Shown piece by piece: positions 28,300-37,246 of a stretch of 64,000 nt of DNA. Under the pieces are notes generated by a model. The model worked only from the letters and a program-made list of their open reading frames with translations. It did no database searches and was not told the origin of the DNA. This DNA is from Bin87 sp965203855 (GTDB taxonomy: Bacteria; Chloroflexota; Dehalococcoidia; Lucifugimonadales; UBA3495): assembly GCA_965203855.1 (NCBI GenBank), contig CBDBDN010000005.1, positions 930,001-994,000 of the forward strand. The letters are read 5' to 3'. The position numbers were made by a program, and so were the translations under genes. Each line of letters starts with the position of its first letter. Positions within the stretch are counted from its first letter, which is position 1.

Positions 28300-29607
28300 T
28301 CATACGCCGTCCGCATAGTCCGTACCGATGTGTCCCATTGCAGCAAACTCGGCGTATTCCGCGGCGCTGTATCCCAGCAGTTCCCGATAGACATACTCGT
28401 TGTCCTGCCCCAGCATCACTGGCCCGCGCCGGATACCCAGCGGCGTGGCCGACATTTTGTAGAGCGGGCCCGGATACAGATGCGCGCCGCAGTCCTCTTG
28501 ATAGGCTTCGGCAAAGAATGCCCGGCTTTGGAGGTGCGGGTCGGCGAAAGCGTCGGCCTGGTTCATTACGGCGCCGGCCGGTATGCCCCGCTCTTGCAGC
28601 GTCCGCATCGCCGACTTGGGCGTCTGCGTGCGCGTCCATTCGGCAATGCGGGCGTCTATAGCGTCGTGCCGGAGACGCCGGGCGACGGCGTCATCCAATT
28701 CCTTATCAGATGCCAGGTCGGATGCGCCGATGATGTCGCAAAGCCCTTGCCATTGCGCGTTGTCATAGACGGTAATGACTACCCAACGGTCGGCGTTGCC
28801 CGACTCCGGCGCGCAAGGATAGCAGCCTTGCAGCGCGCGCGGATGGCGATTGCCCAGCGTTTCGTGTGTGCGCCCGTTCATCGCATAGTCCAGGTAGTAC
28901 TCGCCCAGATACGAGAATACATTCTCCGCCTGCCCCAACTCTACCAGCTGCCCCCGGCCGGTGCGCTTGCGATGATGCAGGGCGGCCAACGCCGCAAAAG
29001 CGCCCTGCGCGCCGGCGGCGGCGTCGGACATCAGCACCGTGGTATTGTACGACGGGTCGGTATCCGGGTAGCCGCGCAGCATCGTGTGGCCCACTACGCC
29101 CTCAATGTGGACGCCGTGCGCGCGGTAGTTCCGGTAAGGGCCGGTACTGCCGTAAGCCGGCATCCGCAGCATAATGATGTCATCCTTGACGGCGCGCAGC
29201 GATTCGTAGGAAATGCCCAGCTTCTCCATCGTTTCGGTGGGGTTGTTCTCAATCAGCACATCGCTGACGGCGACCAGCCGGTCAAAAATTGCGCGCCCGC
29301 CGGCGTCCAGCAGGTTGACCGTCATGCTGCGCTTGTTGCGGGCGTGGGAGTTGAACATCGGCGAGCGATTAAACGGGCGCGCGCCGGGTACGCGTCCGGG
29401 AACGCCGCCGGAGTACAGCGGCAGGTTGTCAATCACTGCCTGGTCGGGATGCGGCGCGGCGCCCCGCGTCAGCGGCACAAAAGTTTTGGTGGACTCCACG
29501 CGTATCACTTCGGCGCCCAGGTCCGCCAGAAATGATCCGCAGTAGGGGCCGGCCCATACCACCGTAATTTCCAGGACGCGCAGTCCTTCAAGCGGCAAAC
29601 GCGGCAT
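28300..29607 (-). CDS. CaiB/BaiF family CoA transferase (class III)
   Basis: A 435-residue class III CoA transferase. Landmarks: LEGLRVLEITVVWAGPYCGS then LADLGAEVIRVES, NKRSMTVNLLDAGGRAIFDRL, SDVLIENNPTETMEKLGI, LRMPAYGSTGPY, and the C-terminal MLGQDNEYVYRELLGYS. The family moves CoA between carboxylic acids via an aspartyl-CoA intermediate. Its ATG overlaps the stop of the upstream CoA transferase (TGATG, 29605-29609), so the two are translationally coupled and may form a heteromer. Confidence 0.93.
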   Translation of the reverse strand: MPRLPLEGLRVLEITVVWAGPYCGSFLADLGAEVIRVESTKTFVPLTRGAAPHPDQAVIDNLPLYSGGVPGRVPGARPFNRSPMFNSHARNKRSMTVNLLDAGGRAIFDRLVAVSDVLIENNPTETMEKLGISYESLRAVKDDIIMLRMPAYGSTGPYRNYRAHGVHIEGVVGHTMLRGYPDTDPSYNTTVLMSDAAAGAQGAFAALAALHHRKRTGRGQLVELGQAENVFSYLGEYYLDYAMNGRTHETLGNRHPRALQGCYPCAPESGNADRWVVITVYDNAQWQGLCDIIGASDLASDKELDDAVARRLRHDAIDARIAEWTRTQTPKSAMRTLQERGIPAGAVMNQADAFADPHLQSRAFFAEAYQEDCGAHLYPGPLYKMSATPLGIRRGPVMLGQDNEYVYRELLGYSAAEYAEFAAMGHIGTDYADGV

Positions 29608-30902
29608 CAGTCCGGCCTCTCGTCATCGGCAGCCAACGCAATCACGCCGGCGGCGGCCAATGCTTCAATCTGCGCGGCGGCATAGCCCATTTCGGATAGC
29701 GTTTCCCCGGTGTGCTGCCCCAACATTGGGGCGGGCCGGCGTAGCTGCCATGGCGACTGCGCCATGATGAAAGGACGCCCGGGCTGCCGCAGCGCGCCAA
29801 CCGCCGGATGGTCCGCCTCTACGAATACTCCCCGGGAGTTGAACGACGGGTCAACATCCAGGTCCGCCATCGTATTGATGGGGCCGGACAGGACGCGGTT
29901 TTCCTGCGCGGCCTGCCAGGCGCCGGCGCGCGTGCGTTCCAATGCCCAGGGCAGGAAGTATTCCGACTCAAACTCCTCCTGCATCGCCGGATTGCCCTGC
30001 GCCGCCGGGTCTTGCCAGTGCGGCGCCGTCAGCTCTGGCGGATTGCCCAGCAGGGCTACGGTGCGGGGAAAGTACATCCGGCTGCCATTAATCTGAAAAT
30101 ACCCGTCGGCGCAGGGATAAACGGCGTTGGGGTAGCCGCCGGAACCGCCCGACGCCGGACGATGGCTCAATTCGCCGGTGTACTGGTAGGCCAGCAGCGC
30201 GCTTTGCCGCCGATCCACCGAACCCAGCTGCGTTTCCATAATGGACACATCAATCTGCTGCCCCGGATGCTGCCCCGGCGGATACGATTCGTCGGAATCA
30301 GCGGCAGCGTCAAAGCCAACAGCGAAAGCGCCGGCCAGCGCCGCCCCCAGCGTTGCGGCAGCCGCCACGGCGCCGGCCTGGTACAGCCCCACATTGCCGC
30401 CCAGTTTCAGCGGCTCCCGGTCGGCCAGGCCGGTAGAGTGCATCTCGCCGCCCGTAGCGTAAAACACGATTTCCGAGCCGCGATAATCCCGGTAAGGCCC
30501 GGTCTGCCCGAAATTGGAAATGCTGGTATAAATCAGGCCGGGATTAATCCGCCGCAGCCGGGCGTAACCGATGCCCAGCCGGTCGGCCACGCCGGGGCGG
30601 TAGTTTTCCACCACAATATCGGCCCAGCGCGCCAGCCGGTCAACGATGTCGGCGGCCTCCGGCGCTTTCAGGTTCACCGCTACGCCGCGCTTGTTGGTGT
30701 TGAGATGCAGGAACAGGCCGCTCTTTTCCGGGTGCGGCGCATCGCCGGGGAAGGGGCCAATGCGGCGCGCGCCGTCGCCGCCCGGCGGCTCAACCTTGAT
30801 GACATTGGCGCCGTAGTCGGCCAGCAGTTTGGTGCAGTAGGGGCCGGCGATATAGTGCGTAAAGTCCAGCACATTCAGGCCGGCCAGCGCGCCGTCGGTC
30901 AT
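29607..30902 (-). CDS. CaiB/BaiF family CoA transferase (class III)
   Basis: A 431-residue class III CoA transferase, first of a coupled pair. Landmarks: LAGLNVLDFTHYIAGPYCTK, YGANVIKVEPPGGD, LNTNKRGVAVNLKAPEA, ADIVVENYRPGVADRLGIG, YTSISNFGQTGPY, PMLGQHTGETLSEMGY. It retains the catalytic-region pattern. The partner at 28300 is a distant paralogue, not a recent duplicate. The substrate is unknown. Confidence 0.94.
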   Translation of the reverse strand: MTDGALAGLNVLDFTHYIAGPYCTKLLADYGANVIKVEPPGGDGARRIGPFPGDAPHPEKSGLFLHLNTNKRGVAVNLKAPEAADIVDRLARWADIVVENYRPGVADRLGIGYARLRRINPGLIYTSISNFGQTGPYRDYRGSEIVFYATGGEMHSTGLADREPLKLGGNVGLYQAGAVAAAATLGAALAGAFAVGFDAAADSDESYPPGQHPGQQIDVSIMETQLGSVDRRQSALLAYQYTGELSHRPASGGSGGYPNAVYPCADGYFQINGSRMYFPRTVALLGNPPELTAPHWQDPAAQGNPAMQEEFESEYFLPWALERTRAGAWQAAQENRVLSGPINTMADLDVDPSFNSRGVFVEADHPAVGALRQPGRPFIMAQSPWQLRRPAPMLGQHTGETLSEMGYAAAQIEALAAAGVIALAADDERPD

Positions 30903-31093
30903 AATCGCCCCTTCGCATCAGGATGCCGCGTATGACGGCTGCCGTGTTGAGATTGAACAGCGGAGATTGAAACGCAGAGGTTGAACGCGGGGATTGAATC
31001 GCGGAAACCGAACATCCCGTCCCCGGATGCCTTTCCAATGCGTTACAATTACATAAAATTGTTGACGGGTCAACCGAGAGGTTGCGGATTGTT

Positions 31094-31567
31094 ATGCCGA
31101 TTTTCAGCCAAGCCCAAATCCTGCCCTGCGAAATGGAAACCGCCTGGAACGCAGTAACCGACTTTCCCGGCCGTACGCTGCACTCCGCGCGCTACCGCCG
31201 CGCCAATTTGCCCGACGGCCCCCAACTGGAAACGGGGCATCGCATTGAGCTGCAAATCGGGCGCGACCGCTTTACCAGCCTGGTAACCGCTATACGCGAG
31301 GCGCAATCGCTGGCGCACCGCGCCGTCGGCCCCGGTTTCTGGGTAGAATACACTTATACGCTGCGGGTGTGCAGCGACAGCGACCCCGGCTATTCATCGG
31401 ATGACCTGGGCCGCGCGCATCTGTCCATCACTTCGGAATACGGCGGCTGGCTGGGTACGCTGATTGCCGCCTTGCGACCGGGCGCGTGCCGCCGCTATCT
31501 GGCCGACGAAATGGCCGCCATCGTTTCGGCGGCGCTGTTCGTGCCGGCCGAACCCGCCGATTGCTAA
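31094..31567 (+). CDS. SRPBCC-like small protein
   Basis: A 157-residue protein whose profile suggests the START/SRPBCC fold: an opening PIFSQAQILPCEMETAWNAV segment, beta-strand-like HRIELQIGRDRFTSLVTAI, GFWVEYTYTLRV, and a C-terminal helix RRYLADEMAAIVSAAL. The assignment is by pattern only. ATG at 31094 was preferred over a TTG at 31082. The upstream 190 bp contain an imperfect GATTGAA-containing repeat (30945-31005) and A/T-rich sequence that may hold a promoter (TAAAAT at 31054). Confidence 0.6.
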   Translation: MPIFSQAQILPCEMETAWNAVTDFPGRTLHSARYRRANLPDGPQLETGHRIELQIGRDRFTSLVTAIREAQSLAHRAVGPGFWVEYTYTLRVCSDSDPGYSSDDLGRAHLSITSEYGGWLGTLIAALRPGACRRYLADEMAAIVSAALFVPAEPADC

Positions 31568-31654
31568 CAGCTAACTGACATCACGCAATTGCAACGCTAA
31601 ACCGGCGTCCGGCCGGCCCGCAGTACATTCACCAAACTTTCACCGGAGTAAGCG

Positions 31655-33739
31655 ATGCCTACGCCCGATCAGCCCGATAATCTACCCGCCCCGCCGCTGG
31701 CCCCGCAGCGTCCGCATACCATAACCGTCCACGGCGATGCCCGCCCGGATCCCTGGCATTGGCTACGGCAGCAGGACGACCCGGACACGCTGCCCTACCT
31801 GCACGCCGAAAACGCTTACACCGCAGCATTCTTGCAGCCGCATTCCGAATTGCAGGAACGCATCTACGCCGAAATACGCAGCCGCATCAAGGAGGACGAC
31901 AACTCCGTACCCGAAAAAGAGGGCGATTATTACTACTGTGTCCGCTACGAGGAGGGCGGGCAGTACCCCATCTACTGCCGCCGCCAGGGCGCGCCCGACG
32001 GCCCGGAAACCGTTCTGCTGGATGTCAACCGCCTCGCCAAAGGGCAAGACTATACCCGCGTTGGCGCCTTTGAGAACAGCCCGGACCATCGTCTCATCGC
32101 TTACGGCGTGGACTTTGACGGTTCCGAGCAGTTCACCATCCGCATCATTGACCTGGAAACCGGCGCCGCCTTGCCCGATGTGATACCCAACTCCTATTAC
32201 AGCCTGGAATGGGTTAACGACAACCGCACGCTGTATTACTCCGTGCTGGACGAGCATCACCGCCCGGTCAGCATCTACCGCCACACTCTGGGCGACGACC
32301 CCTCTGCCGACGCGCTGGTCTATCATGAGGACGACCCCCGGTTTTTCGTTGGGCTGGGCAAATCCAACAGCGGACGGTTCATCTACATCGTCGCCGGCGG
32401 CAACAATATGTCGGAATGGCGCTTCCTGGACGCCAACGACCCGGCGGCGGTTCCCGTTCTGATTGAACCTCGCGCCGCCGATTTTGAGTACGAAGTTGCC
32501 GACCACTGCGACCGCTTTTTCATCCGGCACAACGGCGGCGGCGCCAAAGATTTCGCCATCGCCACTGCTCCGGTATCGGCGCCGGGCTATGCCAACTGGA
32601 CGGAGTTTATACCCCACCGGCCGGGGCATCCTTTGATGGGCGTTGACGCCTACCGCAACCATCTGGTAGTCGCCTGCCGCCAGGACGGACTGCCTCAGGT
32701 GATGGCAATGCGTCTCTCCGATGGCGATACCCACTACATCGCCGGCATTGACGAGGACGACTTCGCAATGTCGCCGCGCGGCGGACGGGAGTTTGACACG
32801 GCCAGCCTGCGCTTTGCCTACACTTCCCTGAAAACTCCGGCGGCAGTGTATGACTACGATCTGGATACCCGGCAGCGCACGCTCCGCAAGCAGCAGGAAA
32901 TACCCGCCGGCTACGATGCCGGACAATACGGTACGCAGCGCATCCGGGCAATGGCGCGGGACGGTACGCCGGTTCCCGTCAGCCTGCTGTACCGCCGGGA
33001 TACGCCCCTGGACGGCAGCGCGCCCCTCTATCTCTACGGCTACGGCAGCTACGGCATCACGATGGAGGCGTCATTCAGCGTTTCCGCATTGAGCCTGGTT
33101 GAGCGGGGGTTCGTGTTCGCCATCGCCCACATCAGGGGCGGTATGGAGATGGGCTGGGACTGGTACGAAAAGGGCAAGCTGCTGCACAAGCGCAACACTT
33201 TCCACGATTTTATTGACTGCGCCGAGCATCTGATTAATGCCGGCTACACGGCGCGCGGCCGCATCGCCGCCGCCGGCGGCAGCGCCGGCGGGATGCTGAT
33301 GGGCGCAGTAGTCAATGAACGCCCCGACCTGTTCGGCTGCGTCGTAGCGCACGTGCCTTTCGTGGATGTTCTCAACACCATGCTGGACGACACGCTGCCG
33401 CTGACCACGATGGAATACAACGAATGGGGCAACCCCAACGACGCTGAGTATTACCGCTATATGCGAACCTATTCCCCCTATGACAATGTGCGGGAGCAGG
33501 ATTACCCGCCGATGCTGGTAACCGGCGGCATCAGCGACCCGCGCGTAACCTACTGGGAACCCGCCAAGTGGGTTGCCAAACTGCGTACCGCCAAAACGGA
33601 CGCCAACCCGCTGCTGCTCAAAATCCATATGGACTCGGGACACGCCGGCGCCTCGGGCCGTTTTGAGCGCATCAAAGAAGTTGCCGAGGAATACGCCTTT
33701 ATCCTGGCCGCAATGGAACTGGATGGCGATGCCGGGTAG
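31655..33739 (+). CDS. S9 family peptidase (oligopeptidase B / prolyl oligopeptidase type)
   Basis: A 694-residue serine peptidase. The N-terminus (HGDARPDPWHWLRQQDDPD) and the seven-bladed propeller region (to about residue 410) are as in PtrB. The catalytic domain shows the YGSYGI segment, FAIAHIRGGMEMGW, the nucleophile in AAGGSAGGMLMGA (Ser about residue 545), the acidic residue in GISDPRV and the His in DSGHAGASGRF. It cleaves short peptides in the cytoplasm. ATG at 31655 follows an ACCGGAG stretch. Monocistronic. Confidence 0.95.
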   Translation: MPTPDQPDNLPAPPLAPQRPHTITVHGDARPDPWHWLRQQDDPDTLPYLHAENAYTAAFLQPHSELQERIYAEIRSRIKEDDNSVPEKEGDYYYCVRYEEGGQYPIYCRRQGAPDGPETVLLDVNRLAKGQDYTRVGAFENSPDHRLIAYGVDFDGSEQFTIRIIDLETGAALPDVIPNSYYSLEWVNDNRTLYYSVLDEHHRPVSIYRHTLGDDPSADALVYHEDDPRFFVGLGKSNSGRFIYIVAGGNNMSEWRFLDANDPAAVPVLIEPRAADFEYEVADHCDRFFIRHNGGGAKDFAIATAPVSAPGYANWTEFIPHRPGHPLMGVDAYRNHLVVACRQDGLPQVMAMRLSDGDTHYIAGIDEDDFAMSPRGGREFDTASLRFAYTSLKTPAAVYDYDLDTRQRTLRKQQEIPAGYDAGQYGTQRIRAMARDGTPVPVSLLYRRDTPLDGSAPLYLYGYGSYGITMEASFSVSALSLVERGFVFAIAHIRGGMEMGWDWYEKGKLLHKRNTFHDFIDCAEHLINAGYTARGRIAAAGGSAGGMLMGAVVNERPDLFGCVVAHVPFVDVLNTMLDDTLPLTTMEYNEWGNPNDAEYYRYMRTYSPYDNVREQDYPPMLVTGGISDPRVTYWEPAKWVAKLRTAKTDANPLLLKIHMDSGHAGASGRFERIKEVAEEYAFILAAMELDGDAG

Positions 33740-33800
33740 CGCGGCCCGGCCCCCCAAACCGTCCGTCCCCCCCGACCGTCATTCCGGCCCCCCGACCGTC

Positions 33801-33886
33801 ATTCCGGCGAAAGCCGGAATCCGGCGTTATAATTCGCCGCTACGGCAATGAAACCAGCGACCATAGATTCCGGCTTTCGCCGGAAT
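33801..33886. repeat. Paired inverted palindromes (REPIN-like element)
   Basis: Palindrome at 33801-33820 and inverted partner at 33867-33886, start-to-start 66 bp. The left partner has a GAAA and the right a TTTC loop, so the arms are complementary to each other in full. Truncated flanks (GACCGTCATTCCGGCCC) precede it at 33774-33790, followed by CGGTTTGAGG-type short repeats. Confidence 0.85.
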
Positions 33887-33964
33887 GACGGTTTGAGGGC
33901 ATTGGAATGACGGTTTGGGGGGAATGACGGTTGGAGAGTGCCGGTTAGCGCCGGCTGCCGGGGT

Positions 33965-34771
33965 TCACAGCCCGATGAACTGCCGGGCGTTTTCCCCCAG
34001 GATGCCCTCTAGCTGCGCCGAATCCAGCGGCAGAGACGCCAGGTACTCCGACTCGGCGGCCATATCCACCAGCGGATAATCGGTGCCGAAGCAAACCTTA
34101 TGCGCGCCCTGCTTGCCGATAATGGCCGTCAGCGTGTCCGGCGTCAGTTCCCGCAGCGACGGCGGCCAGGTGGTATCCACCAGCACATTTTCCTGTCCCA
34201 GCAGCGTCCGTTCCGCCTCGTCCAGCATATAGAAACCGCCCAGATGCAGGGCAATCACTTTGAGACGCGGAAACCGGCGCACGATGTTCATAATCCGCTC
34301 CGGCGCGGCATACAGCGGAGCGTCCGGCCCCTGATGCGGCAGCCGCCCGGAGTGAATCGCCAGCGTCATATCATCCCCCAGCTCCTCATAGACCGGAAAC
34401 CATTGCGGGTCGTCCGGGTAAAACCCGTTGATTACCGGATGCATCTTGATGCCCTTGACGCCGTTCTCGCGCAGATAGCGTATTTCGCCGGCTTTGTCCG
34501 CCAGGCCGGGATGCACCGCCCCGAAAGGAACCAGCATCGCGTCGGCATCGGCAAGGGAAATCAGCCAGTCATTGGCGCGGCGCACCTGGTCGGCGCGCAT
34601 CGCTACCCCCAGCACAACCGACTTGTCCACCCCGGAGGCCGCCATGTGCGCTTTGATGCCGTCCGCAGTGTTGACGGCAATCGGCGCAAACCCCAGCTCC
34701 GCCTCCATACTGCCGGCCACCGCGTTGGCAATGTGGTCGGGCCAGATGTGAGTATGAACATCAACGCGCAT
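33965..34771 (-). CDS. Amidohydrolase family protein (ACMSD-like)
   Basis: A 268-residue metal-dependent hydrolase of the amidohydrolase-2 family: VDVHTHIWPDHIA with the HxH metal motif, GIKMHPVINGFYPDDP, LKVIALHLGGFYMLDEAE and CFGTDYPLVDM with the conserved Asp. This fold includes decarboxylases and hydrolases of aromatic or aliphatic acids; the substrate is unknown. It is leftward and alone, flanked by a REPIN-like pair. Confidence 0.9.
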   Translation of the reverse strand: MRVDVHTHIWPDHIANAVAGSMEAELGFAPIAVNTADGIKAHMAASGVDKSVVLGVAMRADQVRRANDWLISLADADAMLVPFGAVHPGLADKAGEIRYLRENGVKGIKMHPVINGFYPDDPQWFPVYEELGDDMTLAIHSGRLPHQGPDAPLYAAPERIMNIVRRFPRLKVIALHLGGFYMLDEAERTLLGQENVLVDTTWPPSLRELTPDTLTAIIGKQGAHKVCFGTDYPLVDMAAESEYLASLPLDSAQLEGILGENARQFIGL

Positions 34772-35125
34772 TGGAAAACCTCCTGCCGGTTATTCTACCT
34801 GTTACAATGCAGCGCAGCCGCGCCGCTGCGCCAAATGCCGAAAAATGGCCATCGGTAAAGTGATTATCGGTAATCGGCAAATTAAATTGGAGGCCACGCT
34901 ATGGCAGCGCAAAGTCCGTGTGCTGGCTTCTTTCGTAACCGATAACCGCTTGGGGCGGCGGTTCATTGCGCCAACCGACGTATATCTCTCCGATACCAAT
35001 TTAGTCCACCCCGCTGCTGCCCGGCCTGCAAATTGACTTGCGCGCCGTATTCCCCCGCTGATACCGATGCGACAGCGCATCGTGCTATCATAGTCGGCGA
35101 TATTATATCAGGGTAGTGTTGACCA
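34772..35125. other. Intergenic region upstream of trpD
   Basis: This 354-bp divergent gap contains no frame with a convincing coding pattern. It must hold the promoters for the amidohydrolase and for trpD. TATCAT at 35086-35091 and TATATC near 35104 are possible -10 boxes; none has a good -35. No leader-peptide Trp codon run, T-box or TRAP-like repeat was recognised. Confidence 0.4.
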
Positions 35126-36151
35126 ATGATTCGTGAAGCCATATCCGCTGCCGCCGCCGGCGAATCGCTGCCCCTCGCCGCTGCCGCCTCCGTAATGCGC
35201 GCCATTATGGAGGGCGAAGCCACGCCGGCCCAGCTGGGCGCCTACCTTACCGCCCTGTCGCTCAAAGGCGAAACCCCGGAGGAAATCGCCGGCTTTGCCA
35301 CCGTGATGCGCGAAAAATCCCGGCGCGTCAACTTTTCCGGTAATGCCATTGATACCTGCGGCACCGGCGGCGACCACAAAGGCACTTTCAACATCTCAAC
35401 GGCGGCGGCTTTCGTAGTTGCCGGCGCCGGCCTGGCCGTTGCCAAGCACGGCAACCGGGCCGCATCGGGCGACTGCGGCAGCGCCGATGTGCTGGAAGCC
35501 TTGGGCGTCCGCATTGAATTGCCGCCAGACGCCGTAGAACGCTGCCTGCGGGAAATCGGCATCGGTTTTATGTTCGCGCCGGCCTATCATCCGGCAATGC
35601 GCTACGCCGCCCCGGTGCGCCGCGAAATCGGCATCCGCACCGTGTTTAACATCCTCGGCCCGCTGACCAATCCGGCCGGCGTTTCCTGCCAGCTGATTGG
35701 CGTCGGCTACCCGGAGGCCGCCGCCAAAATGGCCGAAGTGCTGCGGCTCCTGGGCTGCCGACACGCCATCATCGTCCACAGCGATGACGGGATGGACGAG
35801 CTTTCGCTGGGCAGCGACACCGCCGGCTGGGAAGTAGTCAACGATGCCGTCCGCCCTTATGCCGTGCGCCCGCGCGAGCTGGGCCTCCCCTTTGCCACCC
35901 CGGCAGATCTGCACGGCGGCGGCCCCGCCGAGAATGCGGACACGATGCGGCAAATCCTGTCCGGCGCCAAAGGCCCGCTGCGCGACGCCGTAATGCTCAA
36001 CGCCGGCGCCGCCCTGGTCGCCGGCGACCGCGCGCCCACGCTGGCCGACGGAATTGAACAGGCCAAAGCGTCAATTGACGATGGACAAGCCCACGCCAAA
36101 CTGGATGCCCTGGTTGCGCTGACGCAGGAACTTTCCCCGCCCGAACCGTAG
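35126..36151 (+). CDS. trpD: Anthranilate phosphoribosyltransferase
   Basis: TrpD joins anthranilate to PRPP in tryptophan synthesis. The 341-residue protein shows the family signatures: IDTCGTGGDHKGTFNIST (PRPP/Mg site), KHGNRAASGDCGSADVLEALG, GIGFMFAPAYHPAMRYAAPVR, FNILGPLTNPAG and HSDDGMDELSLG. Length and motifs are standard. First gene of the trpD-C-F-B run; a REPIN-like element separates it from trpC. Confidence 0.97.
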   Translation: MIREAISAAAAGESLPLAAAASVMRAIMEGEATPAQLGAYLTALSLKGETPEEIAGFATVMREKSRRVNFSGNAIDTCGTGGDHKGTFNISTAAAFVVAGAGLAVAKHGNRAASGDCGSADVLEALGVRIELPPDAVERCLREIGIGFMFAPAYHPAMRYAAPVRREIGIRTVFNILGPLTNPAGVSCQLIGVGYPEAAAKMAEVLRLLGCRHAIIVHSDDGMDELSLGSDTAGWEVVNDAVRPYAVRPRELGLPFATPADLHGGGPAENADTMRQILSGAKGPLRDAVMLNAGAALVAGDRAPTLADGIEQAKASIDDGQAHAKLDALVALTQELSPPEP

Positions 36152-36195
36152 CGTAATGTGAGACAGTGCTAGGGCTTGTCGTCAAATGCGCCGTC

Positions 36196-36281
36196 ATTCC
36201 GGCGCAAGCCGGAATCCAGCGTCGTAATCCCCTACTATGGGAATAGAGGTAGCAGCCATAGATTCCGGCTTTCGCCGGAAT
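36196..36281. repeat. Paired inverted palindromes between trpD and trpC
   Basis: Palindrome at 36196-36215 and inverted partner at 36262-36281, start-to-start 66 bp, same architecture as at 33.8 kb (CATAG just before the right copy). It lies in the 270-bp gap within the trp cluster, so it would be transcribed and could fold in the mRNA; trailing GGAATGACGG-like fragments continue to about 36365. Confidence 0.85.
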
Positions 36282-36421
36282 GACGGTTAAGGTGCTGGAA
36301 TGGCGGATGTGTAGCCGGAATGACGGTTGTGTATCTGGAATTATGGTTGTGTGGCCGGGATGACGAAAGCATACGGATGGCATTGGATACTGATTTGACT
36401 ACACACGCCAGGAGATGACGA

Positions 36422-37246
36422 ATGCCCAGCATTCTGGAACAAATCGTTGCCAAGAAGCGGGCGGAACTGGCCGCCGCCCAAGCCGCGACGCCGTTGTCGG
36501 CATTGCAGGAGCGCATCGCGGCCCGCCCGCCGGCCCTGGATTTTGCCGCCGCGCTGCGCGGCCCCGGCGTCAGCCTGATTGCTGAAGTCAAGAAAGCGTC
36601 GCCTTCCAAGGGGCTGCTGCGCGCCGATTTTGAGCCGGTACACCTGGCCGGCGTCTATGCGGACAACGGCGCAGCCGCCATTTCGGTCATCACCGACGGC
36701 CACTTTCTGGGCGAGCCGGCCCATCTTACGGCGGTCAAAGAGAGCGGCGCCTCGGGCCGCGCGCCGGTTCTCCGCAAGGATTTTATCTTTGACCCCTACC
36801 AGGTTTATGAATCCCGCGCTATCGGCGCCGATACCTTTCTGCTGATTGTGGACATTCTGACGCCGGCCCGGCTGTCTGAACTGATCGGCGTCGGCCGGTC
36901 GCTGGGAATGACGCCGCTGGTGGAAACTCACGACGCCGCTGAAATCGCAGTGGCCGTCGCGGCCGGCGCGCCGGTCATTGGCATCAACAACCGGAACCTG
37001 CACACTTTCGTTACCGACCTGGCCGTTACCGAAACTCTGGCGTCTTTGATTCCCGCCGACCGGGTAATTGTCAGCGAAAGCGGCATCAGCACTCCGGAGG
37101 ATTTAGCCCGGCTGGAACCTTGCAGCGTCAACGCCGTGCTGGTGGGCGAAGCGTTGGTAACGGCTGCGGATACCGCCGCCAAAGTCCGTTCTCTCGCCGC
37201 CGGCGCCCAGGTTGCCGTCGGCGCCCGGGTGGCCGTCGGTGTCTAG
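36422..37246 (+). CDS. trpC: Indole-3-glycerol phosphate synthase
   Basis: TrpC closes the indole ring in tryptophan synthesis. The 274-residue TIM barrel shows SILEQIVAKKRAELAAAQA, LIAEVKKASPSKGLLRADF, VLRKDFIFDPYQVYESRAIG, LVETHDAAE, VIGINNRNLHTF and VSESGISTPEDLARL, all diagnostic. AGGAG precedes the ATG. The C-terminal 15 residues (VAVGARVAVG-like) are a low-complexity tail. Its stop overlaps the trpF start. Confidence 0.97.
   Translation: MPSILEQIVAKKRAELAAAQAATPLSALQERIAARPPALDFAAALRGPGVSLIAEVKKASPSKGLLRADFEPVHLAGVYADNGAAAISVITDGHFLGEPAHLTAVKESGASGRAPVLRKDFIFDPYQVYESRAIGADTFLLIVDILTPARLSELIGVGRSLGMTPLVETHDAAEIAVAVAAGAPVIGINNRNLHTFVTDLAVTETLASLIPADRVIVSESGISTPEDLARLEPCSVNAVLVGEALVTAADTAAKVRSLAAGAQVAVGARVAVGV

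Noticed and set aside
27265..29535. A very long open frame (756 codons) on the plus strand
   Set aside because: It is antisense to the LLM and CoA transferase genes, whose protein motifs are clear. High G+C removes stops from the antisense frame.
34845..35036. 63-codon frame upstream of trpD
   Set aside because: No ribosome-binding site or recognisable motif; probably chance in an intergenic region.
35041..35125. trp leader with attenuation
   Set aside because: No short frame with consecutive Trp codons, T-box motif or competing hairpins could be identified before trpD.
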